Of a DNA stretch of 64,000 nt, positions 23,231 to 37,041 are shown piece after piece. Within the stretch, counting starts at the first letter, position 1. Each line of letters starts with the position of its first letter. The translations under genes and the position numbers were made by a program. The DNA lies in the NCBI GenBank assembly GCA_002914845.1, contig JXTC01000045.1:1079390-1143389 (forward strand). The letters run 5' to 3'. Below the pieces are notes generated by a model that searched no databases, was not told where the DNA came from, and was given only the letters and a program-made list of their open reading frames with translations. Source of the DNA: Trema orientale (taxonomy: Eukaryota > Streptophyta > Magnoliopsida > Rosales > Cannabaceae).

Positions 23231-23346
23231 AGGAGTAGTAGAAGTTTTTTTTTTTAATTATTATTATCCATGTGTTAAAAAAAACATATAGAGAAGTAGT
23301 AGAAGTTTTTTTTTAATTATTATTATCCATGTGTTTAAAAAAACAT
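23231..23346. repeat. Tandem duplication, two ~58-bp units
   Basis: GTAGTAGAAG, oligo-T, AATTATTATTATCCATGTGT and ACATATA occur twice in succession with one or two differences, inside the Helitron-like element. Confidence 0.8.
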
Positions 23347-23916
23347 ATAATACTCTGCAATTAACAAAAATAATACCTTTTAATATTTTGATTAATACCG
23401 TAACACTCGAATTCTTAGTTGTACATAGGAGTATGCTTTAAAAGGACTTAAAAAATGGAAGCCCACCATTCAACGACCCCGACCCGTTAAAGAAAGTGAA
23501 GTAGTAAAAAAAAAATCATAAATATAAACAAACAAATAAATTAATAAAGAACCATCTGGACTACAATAAAAGGCATGGCAACATAAAATCAACATGTATA
23601 CATATCTTACACGACAAAATAGGTTGGGAAAAAGTATAGATAGTCAAATAAACTAATAAATAAAAGTAAATAAAAACACGTGTTAGCTATATGATCCTTT
23701 AAAAAGGAAAGAAACATCTGCAGCTCCATAAAAACTATTTCGATTAATAGAGATAAAAGAATAATAAAGATATAATAGGGACATGTGACAGGTAGACATT
23801 TAACATTAAATCTTAGAAAAAAAAGAAAAAAAAAAAAAAGAAAGGTGGTGAAGCAGGATGGGCAAAGGATTTGCATATTTTTCAATGCCCATCCATGCTT
23901 CTATTAACTCTATAGA

Positions 23917-24090
23917 TATATATATTTCAAACATTTATTGAACGAAACATATCCCCCAAAATTCGCGCATATTCAATGTAATTTCTTTAGTCAAAATGAC
24001 TAAGGGTACTTTGGTCACATTATATGGGTACATGTATATATTTCAAACATTTGTTGAACGTATTCCCCAAATTTCATATATTTTTATGCA
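23917..24090. repeat. Right part of the split duplication plus its intact second copy
   Basis: 23921-23999 completes the first unit; 24000-24090 is the uninterrupted second unit. It acts as the empty-site reference for the Helitron-like insertion. Confidence 0.7.
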
Positions 24091-24283
24091 TCTTCAATCT
24101 AACTTCTCTTACAAAATTTTAATTCCTCGCTATAATTTTTCTATACAAATTGTAAACACTATCATGTAGGGACTCTTGTCCAGGCCGAGTAAAAAGAACC
24201 CAAGAGAACTACATTAACTTGACTGTACAATTTTATCCAAGAAAGAAAACGAAAAAAAATAAGTTAACATTTACAGCATTATG

Positions 24284-27200
24284 TCAATCTTCAAGGCGAT
24301 GGATCTCACCCATCATGATCCGGTTGCTGGAGACTTTAAAGCCAAGGAGAGCAGGATCAATTTGCCTTCCTTTCTTCCCTTTCTTTTTTCCACTTCGCAC
24401 TGCGTGAACGCCTCCATCAGATGACTCCAAGGCACCTCCATTTACTGTATCAGCCTCTGGAACAACTGGTTTTTTAAGCATGTCTATGAATGATGCCTCG
24501 GACAACGCAGCATCATTGTAAGACGAGGATCTTCTAAAACGCAAATCCTTCTTACTAGATGCATTTGTTTCAGACACTTTTGCAGCAGCATTCCCCTCTG
24601 AAAATCGCCATAATTTTTTCCAGTTAGTAGGCCAATCACAAAGAAGCAAAAACACACATTAATAAGACAACTGTGAGATGACAAACTACCATCCGAAGTT
24701 TGGCTCATCGAGTTCGTTTGCTTGACATGAAGAGAAGATGCTGTCTCTGGCAAAACATCCTGTGAAGATAGCACACGCGGCACAGATGAGCCTTTGTGAA
24801 AAGCATTGTCAAATGCTCTGGTTCAAGAAGAGGGAAGAATGTCAGTACAAGGAAAAGGTTAAAATATCTGAAAAATTATATGCTATGCAGATTAAGACTA
24901 TTAAACATAATCCAAAGCCTACAGGCTACACTGGAAAGCATCATAAATAACCACAACATAATAGCACCTACAGTCTATAGCATTCAACATCAAAATAAAA
25001 AAAGAAATTGGAGAAAAACAGAAATGAAGAACCCAACACTTTCCAATGCCACAGACAAATCAAAGGAGTAATCCACCTAGGCCTTCCGGGGTGGTTTTAG
25101 AAGACAAATAAATAAACAGTGAACAGTAATCTCAGCTACTTTATATTAGATAACCAGACCATGTATTTAATTGATTCTGTGAAATAGCAAAAGAGGAATG
25201 AGCAACACCAGCTTAAGAAAGTCGGGGAAGAAACTACCTCCCATTAGAACCCTCTTCTCCAAGTGATTTGTGTAATCCCATCTCATAGCTGTGAAATCCT
25301 GCAGCGCCACCTGTGAAATTCCATGGTGTTTCACACATGCATTTTGAACAAAAATGGAAGTATTTACAAAAGAAGAAAAATGAAAATTTACCAGCACTAC
25401 TAATTGAGCTATGCCTGCTATGAGCATTACTAGGTCGTTCCTCAATATCAATGGTTTTTCCTGCTTGCTCCTTGTTCCCTTCTATCACTGAAATTGACTG
25501 GCTCAAAGAGATAATTCCTTTTACCCCTTGTCTCTTTTCCTTGTGTCCCTCGAAGTCCATTGAGTCATCACCCACAGCTGAATTACCAAGCAAACTAGTA
25601 TCCACGTAACGAGTGTCCCTCTTGCTAGATAAAAACGATACATCTTCCATCAATGTTCCAGAACTGGATCTAAGAAGCAATTTTTCACTGTCTGTGAAAT
25701 TGTTAAATTGTTCATTTGTAACAATGCTACACAAGTGATCTTGCAACAACACGTTTAAATCCGGATTCTGATGCCCTTCAGTGAAATGGTTGTTCTTCCC
25801 AACATGTCTTTCTTCGAGATGACTAAAAGGAAGTTGTGAAGAGCTTGACTCAGAAATTGGTAAAATGGATTCCTGATTTCTGGTGGATGATAGAGAATGG
25901 CGAGGATCAACGTCTGATGATTGTGTACACGGATGAGCCAGCTTTTGATGGAGAAGGTCCATAAAAGCTCGAGTTTCATCACCTTCAGCTGATGCCCAGG
26001 TACTTGAATCAGCATGAGTCTTTGTCACTTCTGACTCATCTCGATTTTGAGCAGCATTGAGATGCGACAATCGCATTCGCATTTCAATAAAGTTCCTATC
26101 TAGCTGCCCATTATCCCCAGACTGGGAGCTCTCAAAAGCAACTGGGCCGGAGGCATGAAATTCACTTGTCATTTCTTGAGGGGGACAGGCTAAAGAAAGA
26201 GAACCCAGCTTATCAGCAGAAGGCATATAGAAGTTTTGTTGTTGTAAACCTAGACCTTGGGGGTTTCCAACATCCATCTTCCCAATAGAACCAGCAGGAA
26301 CAGACAATGACCTCTCAAGTGCCATAGAATTAGGTTCAAAAAATCCTCGATAATGTTTCTCCTGAAATGCAGGATTCCAAGTGAGATGACTTGGCTGCTG
26401 CTCATGAGAGGAAAGCCTCTGCAACTGTTGATAATTTTCTAAAGAATTAAATCCCCCAACCCGAGCCTGGTGATGACCAGCATGGTTCCTGACAAAATGA
26501 CCCGCTTCATCTACCAACCATGGTATATCATTATGCCTTTCACCCTCCATTCCCAACTGCTGTCTCAAGGCCATTGATAACTGCTGTGCCTGCAACTCCT
26601 CCTGCTGAAAGCGATGCTGCTGCTCTAAAGGGAGCATACTCCCATGCCTTTCCTGAGATACAATGTCCAGAAAACCACTCTCCTGTCCTCCAATGGCTCT
26701 TTGACTAATATTTGCTTGTATAAACTGCTCCAGTGATGGATCGAGGTTCCCTGAAGAATGGGATTGCGGCTGTAATTCATGAAGAAGGTGCCTCCTTAAT
26801 TGAACTTGATCAAACAGGTTATCCCCTGTTGGATCTACATTCAACTGTCTATAACCAGGGTCAGACATCTGCTGATGAAGTAACTGTTCAAGAAGCAGTT
26901 GCTGAGCCTGGGACTGCTGCATCTGCTGCAATTTCATTTGTTGGTGGCGCAGGTGCTGCTGCAGCTGATGCTGTCGCTGGAGCTCCAACTGGCGTTCTCG
27001 CTGGAGCTCCAACTGGCGTTCTCGCTGGAGCTCCAACTGCTGCTGTCGCTGGAGCTCCAGCTGCTGCTGTCGCTGGAACTCTAACTGCTGCTGTCGCTGG
27101 AACTCCAACTCCAACTGCTTCTTTCGCTGGAGCTCCAACTGGTGCTGTCGCTGGAGCTCCAACTGGTGCTGCTGCTGCTGCTGCTTGAACTGATGCTCTA

Positions 27201-30200
27201 AGATAAGCTCAATACCAGGGACTGGATGATGTAGAGACTGCTCGATATTAGAGCTCCTGCCCTGAGAAAGACCAAAACCTGGAAACTGCTCCACACCCAT
27301 ATCTGCAACATGTGCAAAAGGGTGATGAGAAAGGGGATTCTGTTGTTGAAGTTGTTCCTTCAATGACCTCTGTGACATCACATGCTCGGCCAGGTCAAAA
27401 TGGTTGTAGTCTTGCCCCACATGAGATATCTGGTGAGTATTTACAGATCCTGAAATAACATTAGGGTTAGGAACTGTAGTATTAGTGGATTTATCAGACC
27501 ATGTCTCTCCAAATGAAGGTTGATCAGTCCTGGACAACAATAAAGGCTGATAAGCACTGGAGGCATCTTCTACAGGCAAAGGATCTGTAAAATGACCCTG
27601 GTCACCAATGTGTAAAGACGTTTTCGACAACTGAGCATGCCTCATATGAGAGCTGCCACTGAGCTCAGACATCAACAGTCCAAAAGGATGCAACTTATCA
27701 TCTTGATGACTAGGCAAACTAGGGCTAGAAGAATTCAATGATGAACCATGAATGTCATCTGAAGAGCTCATCAACAGCCTACCGTTCCTACTTTGGGGCC
27801 TTCCAGGAAAGACAATTTCTGAATAAAAGAACAAGATCAATCAATGCACTAACTAGAAAAAAACTGAATAATCCTAAAACAAAAATCAAGCGAGAGAGAT
27901 ACCTTCATCTTCTGAAACAATCCCTTGTAAGCTATGATTGTCACGGAGCTGGACCTCAGAGTGGTAACCATGACTAGGCAATCTTGATTGTGCGCCAACA
28001 CACGAAGTGGCCTCAAATCCAGATGAAGCATAAGGTTGATAATTCGAACCAGGAGAATCCCCAAAATCAGGAGCAGATAATTGTTCCAAGTCAATAATAT
28101 CACATGAGTCTAATCTAGTATTCAAATTATTGTTAGAAATGGATTTAGTTTTCAAATGCGGCATGACTTGACCGAGTTCTTGAAAAGGAGATCCATCAGG
28201 GGCATCTGAAAAGCGTACAGGTAAATTTGTTCCGAAAAAACCTTGGTCAAACCATGTAATTATGTCAATCCCTAGAAAGGGTCCCTGAATGTTCCCTTCA
28301 GGATCAAGATAACACAAGCTTAAATCCTCAGGTGAGCTTTCTCTCTCCATTATATACTCATTACTCTTTAAATGGAGCTGATCACTACATGAGGTTTCAT
28401 CACCACATGAGGTTTCCTGTATAGATGAAAAATCAAATAGAGCATTTGAATCGTCAGGAAGCTGGCTACCAATCTTAGTAGTAACCAATTCAACACCTTC
28501 CACCTTGGAATGACTCTCAAAACCAAAATCTCTTGCTTGTAAACTTTCAGAACCTCTAAGATCAGAAGCATCACTGCCAGATCCAGTAACTCCCCTGCTT
28601 GTGTTGCCATTATAGGTCTTTGAAACTGCTGGAATTGACCTGTCAGCTACATTCATACCCAAAATTTTTTGAAAATGCTCACCTTCTACAGCAATATCAC
28701 TACCTGCAATACAAGTTTTAAGCAAATGTCAATAATACATTAATTTAAGCTCCATCCAGCAAAAAATAAAACCCATAACAAAGTAGAAACATATTTTTCT
28801 TACCTTCACCCTTGTGGCTCAGTGATTTGGAAGCATTCAATACCTCAGGACCAGTAACCTGAAAACAGACTTCTAAAGCACCATCTTGAACAAGTTTAAC
28901 ATTTTGTTCAGTATTGATTGAAAATTTCTGTTTCCTTTCAGTCAAAGTAACATCATTGATTCCTGAAGAAACAAAACTTATCACATAAGAAAAGAAAGTT
29001 AACACATCATTAAGTAATAGGACAACAAAAATGAATAATTACCAATGGCATTATGAATGGACCCTGCATCCTTGTCCTTAAATGAGTTATGTAGGACTTC
29101 ACTACTAGTGATTTTTCCCTTCCATATATCCTCAATGACAGCCTGAAAGAATCACAGAAGCCACTTTAAACCAGTGACAAATATAAGTTTGTGATGAGGC
29201 GTGATTCTATGATAAAAACCTCAATGTGCATTAGGGGACAAAAATCTCTCACATCAAAAACAAGCATAACCACCCATATAAAATATCATAACAAAAAGTA
29301 CCTTTTCCTCTGCATCAGGTGCAACAAAAGCCAATGGATCAACGGTGCCCACTTGGGTTATCAGCAAAACATCCTCCATTCCATCGGGCAAAGTATCAAA
29401 TGTTGGATTTGTCTTTTGCTTACGATAAAAATCAAGAAGTTTTCCCCTGGGATAGCAATATGAATCAGATGAGAGGCCAGATTTTCCTAACATACCATTA
29501 TTCTTGTCCAGAATAACAGTCCCAGTAATCGATGTAGAGAGGGGCTTCCCAATCTGCTGGTTGCCATTAATATTTGACCTTCCTCGTCCTGCAGAAAATC
29601 GTACTTTTGAGCTTTCCACCTGTCCCCTCTCAGGCCCAAATCCAGGTGCAGCACGATATGGGGCCACCCCACCTGAGTGACCATCCAAGCGATGGCGTGG
29701 CCTCCATTTATCACGAGAATCACTCTCTCTTTCAGAACCTGGACGGCTGTTACTGACAAAAGATTGTTTGTCACCGTTAGTATCTTCTTTCTCAAAATCT
29801 GTCCTCTTCTCAGCTCGAGACTCCTTCTCTTTATCTTCGGGACCCCACCTAGACGTCCATTTGTTATCTCTCCGAGATTCATGGCCAGAACTTCGGCCAT
29901 CATGCCAGCGTTCAGAAGACACTGCTCTACTTTCAGCAGTATCCCTAGTTGAAATGACATCTGCTCGACGATCTTCTTTCTTGCGATCTCGCCTACCAAG
30001 TAAGCTTGTTTCTCTCTCCTCCTCACGCCAGCGGCGACTGATCTCCACATCAGGAGCAGTTTTTCTCCAATCTTTCTTGTCCTGTGATCCATCCAAACGC
30101 CAATTGTCCCTTGGATTGGGGTCAGTAGAATTTCCATGAGGCAAAGAACTAGGTGCACGCGATTCCTGCCATTTTGAGGCATATTTATAAAGACAAGTTT

Positions 30201-31357
30201 TATGCAAAGTAAGAGAAATGCGGAAAAAATACAGAGGAAATCTCAAAGGCAGATGGACTGAACTCATAAAAGTGTCACCTAGAAAACAAATTTATAGATA
30301 CAAGCCAACATCAAAAGGTTAAAAACTTATTTAAAAACACAAGTTTGGACTTAAAAGGTTGCTAGAATCCACCCATACCCCTGATGTGCCAGCGACGGTC
30401 TTTGCATCAACTGGTTTGGAATAAAGCCATTGTGGAGAAAGAGGTATGCTGCTCTCAGATACAACTTGATCTGGATATACAACAAGGTACTATTAAAGAA
30501 CATTTAAAAAAAATTTAAAAAGAAAAAAGAAAAAAAGAAAAAAAGAAAGAAAGAAAGGAAGAGATACACTAAGGTGAATCATGAGCAATGATCAGTGAAG
30601 TAAAGAAAGTGCCTTATGAGATCTAGAGAACGAAATCTTAAAATGTAAAATAACCACCTTTTGAATCATCAAGTACTCCGGTTAGCACCTTCTCCGGACC
30701 ATTGCCTTCCAAGGCTTCATCTAACAAGGCACAAATTTCCAAGACTCAACAACAGAATAATCGAAGAATCAATTTAATTAGAAACAAAGGAGATGCACTT
30801 TGTCTTCAATCGCTACTACCTCCCCCAAGAAAAGGGTAAAACAGTATTCAGTTATCCGCCATATAAGCGGATAAGTTACGGTATTTCAGAACATCTTTCC
30901 AATAGAAAAGGGAGGAAAAAAATTAAAACAAACACATAAATGCACACGTTTGAACCCTAAATGACGAGTCTTCTTTCAAAAGTGCAACAAAATAAGGCAA
31001 ACTGGTTCATCTGCAGAAGACTAATTTATGAATGCATGGTTTGAAGTACAAATTATTACACCCAAAAAAAAATAATAATAATCAATCTTCAATACCATAT
31101 TTCATCCGAACCCGCAAACAATCAAAGAGATTTTATTGAATTAGAAAATAACAAAAAGAAAGAGAAAAAAGATAAAGAAATGGTGTTATCAAATCGTCGA
31201 ATAATGAAAGAAATCCAGAGACCCAGATTCAAAGACAATCAGAATGAAGAGGGCAATGGATCGAATAAGGAGATTATGAAAAATGGGGGAAAATTGAAAT
31301 GTGTTAAGAGGGTTGAAAGAAATCCCTACTTTTGAGAGAGAAGTGTCCGTCGGCCAT
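24284..31357 (-). CDS. GYF-domain protein (plant GIGYF/SMY2-like), 1682 aa, 11 exons
   Basis: Exons (minus, 5' to 3'): 31357-31330, 30720-30658, 30470-30379, 30165-29302, 29142-29043, 28962-28804, 28703-27903, 27818-25392, 25310-25238, 24817-24690, 24597-24284. All introns are GT...AG and the frame closes at TGA 24284. Residues 39-47 read IPLSPQWLY, a block conserved in plant GYF proteins. A long Arg/Glu/Asp-rich region follows with [10 protein letters not shown] and DKWRPRHR. The GYF domain is at about 562-622 ([18 protein letters not shown]); GYF folds bind proline-rich peptides. Residues about 915-1000 are an 8-residue Gln/Leu/Glu/Arg repeat. The C-terminus ends KKGRQ...[15 protein letters not shown], as in this family. 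The architecture resembles Arabidopsis At1g24300/At1g27430 more than EXA1. Members are linked to translational repression with 4E-type factors; that role is inferred by family. The start is the only ATG that gives the short acidic leader peptide. Confidence 0.93.
26935..27190 (-). repeat. Coding 24-bp minisatellite in GYF gene exon 8
   Basis: About nine to ten units of the type CTGGAGCTCCAACTGCTGCTGTCG (plus-strand view) encode [12 protein letters not shown] octapeptides on the minus strand, with variants containing ER, KK or EF. Unit length is a multiple of three, so copy-number change keeps the frame. It also creates a 151-codon plus-strand ORF that is an antisense shadow. Confidence 0.9.
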
Positions 31358-32731
31358 CTTCGAGAGGAGGGGATCTTCGGGTAGACTGACCTTCCCGTCC
31401 GCCATCGTTGTCGTTGTCGACGCTTTCAATTACCACCAAGTTTCAGGCCAGAGATCGCACAAGTCTCGTACAGACTTGGCTTCTCCTCTTAACAAATATA
31501 TAAATATATATAGAGAGAGAGAGAGAGAAGACAATTGGGTTGGACGGAGAAAAAAAGGTCGCAGAGGAGGAAGAAGAAGATATTAAGATGGATATATATA
31601 TATCTCGATAGAGAGAGAGAGGAACTGCAGTTGCCGGGCTTGGAAAAGAAGAGGGAAGGCAATTGTAGAGAGAGACAACAGAGGAGAGAGAGAGAGAGAG
31701 AGAGAAGGGGGGGTTGGGGGTTTGGGTTGTGTTTGTATGATCAGAACAGCCAAAGCGAGTGTGTGATTTTATTTATTTTGGACCTGACCTTCTACGAAAC
31801 CTATATATATCTTTTTTTTTTATTTTCTTTATTTATTCTTCTGTGATCCTTTATATAATTTCAAACTCAAAAACCTGTTTTAGCATAAAAATAAAAATAA
31901 CCCAGAAAAACAATTGGATTTATGGCACTATTAAAAAAATTGTAATTACCTGCTTAACCCTATAAATAATGACTATTTAATCCTAAATTAGATAAATATT
32001 CACAATTCTTTGAATTAATTAATTTGTGACAATTTTACGCCCTTTCTTTTATTTAAAATTATTAACGCATAGAAGGACGGACTCAAGTAAAGGAGGCGAA
32101 GAATTGGTTTCTAATCTGGACTTAAAGGCAAGTTTTTCAAGTTTTACAAGGAGAATCAGAGAAATTTTAGACAAAAAATGACGAAATTATCAAAATTAAT
32201 TAATTCATATAAGAACCAAATTCTCACTACTTAAAAAAACTTAGGACCTTAAGTGCTACATAAATGACCATTTTTTTTTCTTTTGGCGATTGATCGAATG
32301 TGTTAATATTAAAAAGCCATATCCTTTATGACTCCATATCGGAAGAGTTACAATGTTACATGGAAATACAACTTTGTCTTCTTTGTCCTTAATAGTATGA
32401 CATATATATTTTCCCTAAAAAAAAAGGTATTATATATATAAAATTTATTTTTTGGGCATCTGAATATGTATTGATATAATTTTTTACATGCATGTTCGAG
32501 TAGTAAATTTTATCTTTTCACGAATATTTGACTATGGATAAAATTCTAATTGCTTTAATATCCACAGACCCAGATGGGAGATGGAATTGTTGGATTCTCA
32601 ACTAGGACGTAAGCCCACACCCGCTTGATGACGCAATTGGCACTTAGCAATAAGAAATTAGTTCTTTATATTAAAGACGAATTGGAAATGCCAACAAACT
32701 AGCAACATAATCAATATCGTATTATCTGTTA
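31358..32731. other. 5' leader and promoter side of the GYF gene, then intergenic
   Basis: 31500-31720 is rich in GA on the plus strand (CT on the transcribed strand), the usual look of a plant 5' leader or promoter. Short ORFs here are repeat artefacts. The remainder is AT-rich without a gene. Confidence 0.5.
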
Positions 32732-33105
32732 GGCTATATTTGGTAGGAAGGAAAGAATTTGATAAAAAAAGTTTGAGAAATTGAAAAATTTAGTTATAAA
32801 GAGAGAGAGGAGTGGAAAAAAAAATGGTAGAACTCACAGAAAAAATTTCCACTCAAAAATGGAAAAAAAAATTTAGTGTATTATTAAGTTTACACAATTA
32901 CCCTTATACTTGATTTTAAATAATAAAAATATTAAAAATAAAATTATTATTTTAAATTAAATTTTCTTTCTTCCCACGTGCCAATTTCTTCTCTACGTAC
33001 CAAAAGTTATAATAAAAAAATATTTCTCTTTCCATTCTACAAATTTTCTCTCTCTTATATTTTTTCCTTTCCTCCTATTTTCTTTCCTCTCTGCCAAACA
33101 TAGCC
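32732..33105. mobile_element. Tourist-like (PIF/Harbinger) MITE, 374 bp
   Basis: Ends GGCTATATTTGG and CCAAACATAGCC are inverse copies with one mismatch, and the similarity extends to about 24 bases. Flanks are TTA at 32729-32731 and 33106-33108, the trinucleotide duplicated by PIF/Harbinger elements. No coding capacity. It lies between the GYF and RPL7A genes. Confidence 0.82.
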
Positions 33106-33464
33106 TTAGATCAACCAACACATTGTTTTACGTTCCCATGTTCGTTTAATTAGCAGAAGTCTTATTACTGTGTGGCGGTGGCCTTCCCTTTTAAGCAATT
33201 ATAATGCATACATATAATATGTTTCTCTCTTCCGCGGTGGCAAAGGACAAAGCTAGAGGTCACAAATTGTTCATTAACAGGGTACCGGAGAACAAAAAAA
33301 CTTCGAAATGACCAAAACTTTTTTCAGGTCTGACCAAAACAACTAAATCGGCAAGGAAGAACATTTGGTTTTTAAACACTAGCCATTTATCTCAAAAAAA
33401 AAAAAAAAACTCTGGGGGACAAAAATCTAGAGGGATTCGTTCTAAGTAAATAAACAACCAAAAC

Positions 33465-35588
<2,124 letters not shown>

Positions 35589-35646
35589 TGACGCAGACGA
35601 GCTTGAATCTGCTTCGAATCTCTGTAACCTACAAACGGCAGAGACG

Positions 35647-35655
35647 AAACCCTAA
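35647..35655 (+). promoter_or_regulatory. Telo-box near the RPL7A start
   Basis: AAACCCTAA lies 59 bases upstream of the RPL7A ATG, probably in the leader or at the transcription start. Telo-boxes are common in plant ribosomal protein and translation-factor promoters and cooperate with site II motifs. Confidence 0.7.
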
Positions 35656-35845
35656 TGGGAGATGTTGGTGTTTATATATGAAGAAGCAAAATGAAGAAGA
35701 AGAAGGAGCGAGTGCGACTGCGTTTCGATACCACCTTTGCTTACTCCTCTCATCAATGATCAGACCCTAGGGCTGCAGACTATGATGGGCTTGGCCTTGC
35801 TTACTTACGTCACTCTGAAATGTAGGCCTATATGAGTCTGCTCTA

Positions 35846-35862
35846 GGCCCAATTATAGCCCA
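35846..35862 (-). promoter_or_regulatory. Two site II (TGGGCY) motifs of the RPL7A promoter
   Basis: The minus strand has TGGGCT (35862-35857) and TGGGCC (35851-35846), about 190 bases upstream of the telo-box. Site II pairs are TCP-factor targets in ribosomal protein promoters, which fits growth-coupled control. Confidence 0.65.
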
Positions 35863-35947
35863 ATGCTTGTGATCGAAAATGACAAAATGCCCTTTTAATG
35901 CGGGGGACCAATTATTTTTTTTTTTCTTTTTACACTTATGTATCGGT

Positions 35948-36653
35948 ATTGTTTTACTCATTAAAATTTATCTTACAATACTTTTCATAGTAAAAAACCT
36001 AAAAAGGGAAAGAGCATTAAATCGTGTATATTTGTTATTATTTTTCCAACTACCGCCCTGGAAAAACAAAAATACCTATGGAACTATGTATATACTTGTT
36101 TAACCCATGTGTTTTTAGAAATACAGGAAAACTCCCTTAAATTTATTTTTTATTATAGAAAATAGACATGGCAAATGTGTCGTCTCACGCCGTATTTTCA
36201 TGTCGCGCATTGTTAGTCCACGTGCTTAGGCATGTTAGTTTATATGGGCCAAAACTTGCTAATTTAATAAGATTTTTTTAATTAAAAAAATTAATGCTTT
36301 CAAATGTAACAAAAGGAAACTTACCATGTATCTTTCGTATTTTTTTTAAATGAACCTTTCGTGTTTAAAATTGAGCTTGGTTGAGGAAAATAGGGAAAAA
36401 AAAAAGGAGAATAAAATGAATTAAAAATATTTATAAGTATGAAAAATAATTAAAAATTATTTGAAATTCATATGTATAATATGCTAATATGTCGAGTTAA
36501 TGTGTTAGTATATCATGATGTATCATATCATATTCAACACAGCATACCTGATTTATAAACCCAAACATGATCTACATTTTGTCATGTCATCATGCATCGG
36601 ATGGGCTGGCTCGTTTCTCTTAACAACTTTAGCAAAAATCCTTATAAAAATAC
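35948..36653. repeat. 700-bp direct repeat, copy 1
   Basis: Matches 37042-37740 from ATTGTTTTAYYC to TTTAGCAAAAATCCTTA with an estimated 90 percent identity by eye. The element-like oligo-T/CTTTTTACACTTATG sequence just before it resembles the MITE at 20170-20400. No ends with target duplication were found. Confidence 0.85.
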
Positions 36654-37041
36654 TATAAAAATATATTAAATCTCGGAATTTAAAATTATTTTGAAAAATT
36701 CCAGATTTAATTATAAAAATATTTAGAAAAATATTATTTTTTATTAATTGATGAGATACTTAGATAGCTAGTCGAGTTACTTGAGGTAACTTGAATAGTT
36801 ACTTCAAGTAACTGAATTGGTTACTCTAAGTAACCTAACTGGTACCTAGAGTACCATTGAAAAATACTAATTTTGAAAAAAAATGGTATTTTTCTAAATA
36901 TTTTTTAAAAGTGTTATTTTTCTAATAATACTTTTAAAAAGTGATATTTTTCTAAATCAAACCGAAATTTTTCAAAAAAATCAGCCTATCCGGGATTTTT
37001 CAAATTTTGGTACTTTGGGCCTGGATTTTTATAATAAGCCC
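36654..37041. other. Spacer with a cluster of small palindromes
   Basis: Separates the two 700-bp repeats. It contains four palindromic 15-mers at 36776-36855 and otherwise AT-rich sequence with repeated AATATTTTT-like words. No gene. Confidence 0.6.
36776..36855. repeat. Array of four palindromic 15-mers at 21-22 bp spacing
   Basis: GTTACTTGAGGTAAC (36776), GTTACTTCAAGTAAC (36798), GTTACTCTAAGTAAC (36820) and GGTACCTAGAGTACC (36841). Each has complementary 5-base arms, and spacing is nearly constant. Confidence 0.8.

Larger units (their letters stand above)
21151..23916 (-). mobile_element. Helitron-like non-autonomous element, 2766 bp
   Basis: On the minus strand it begins at 23916 with TCTATAGAGTTAATAGAAGC, close to the TCTATAnnnTTAATAGAAG-type start common to plant Helitrons. 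It ends at 21151 with CTTG after a 9-bp-stem hairpin (GTACGTGCC-TAA-GGCACGTAC). It sits between A and T in a TATATA tract with no target duplication. The insertion is proved independently because it splits a tandem duplication whose other copy is intact. The terminal CTTG departs from the usual CTRR. No Rep/helicase ORF is present. Confidence 0.72.

Noticed and set aside
21151..23916. LTR or TIR transposon for the 2.77-kb insertion
   Set aside because: Ends are neither TG...CA nor inverted repeats of each other, and there is no target duplication; the hairpin and TC start fit a Helitron-like element better.
26733..27188. 151-codon plus-strand ORF rich in Ala/Gly/Val
   Set aside because: Antisense shadow of the 24-bp coding minisatellite in the GYF gene, whose minus-strand frame matches a known family end to end.
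36776..36855. CRISPR-like spaced repeats
   Set aside because: Eukaryotic context, units too short and palindromic, spacers only six to seven bases.
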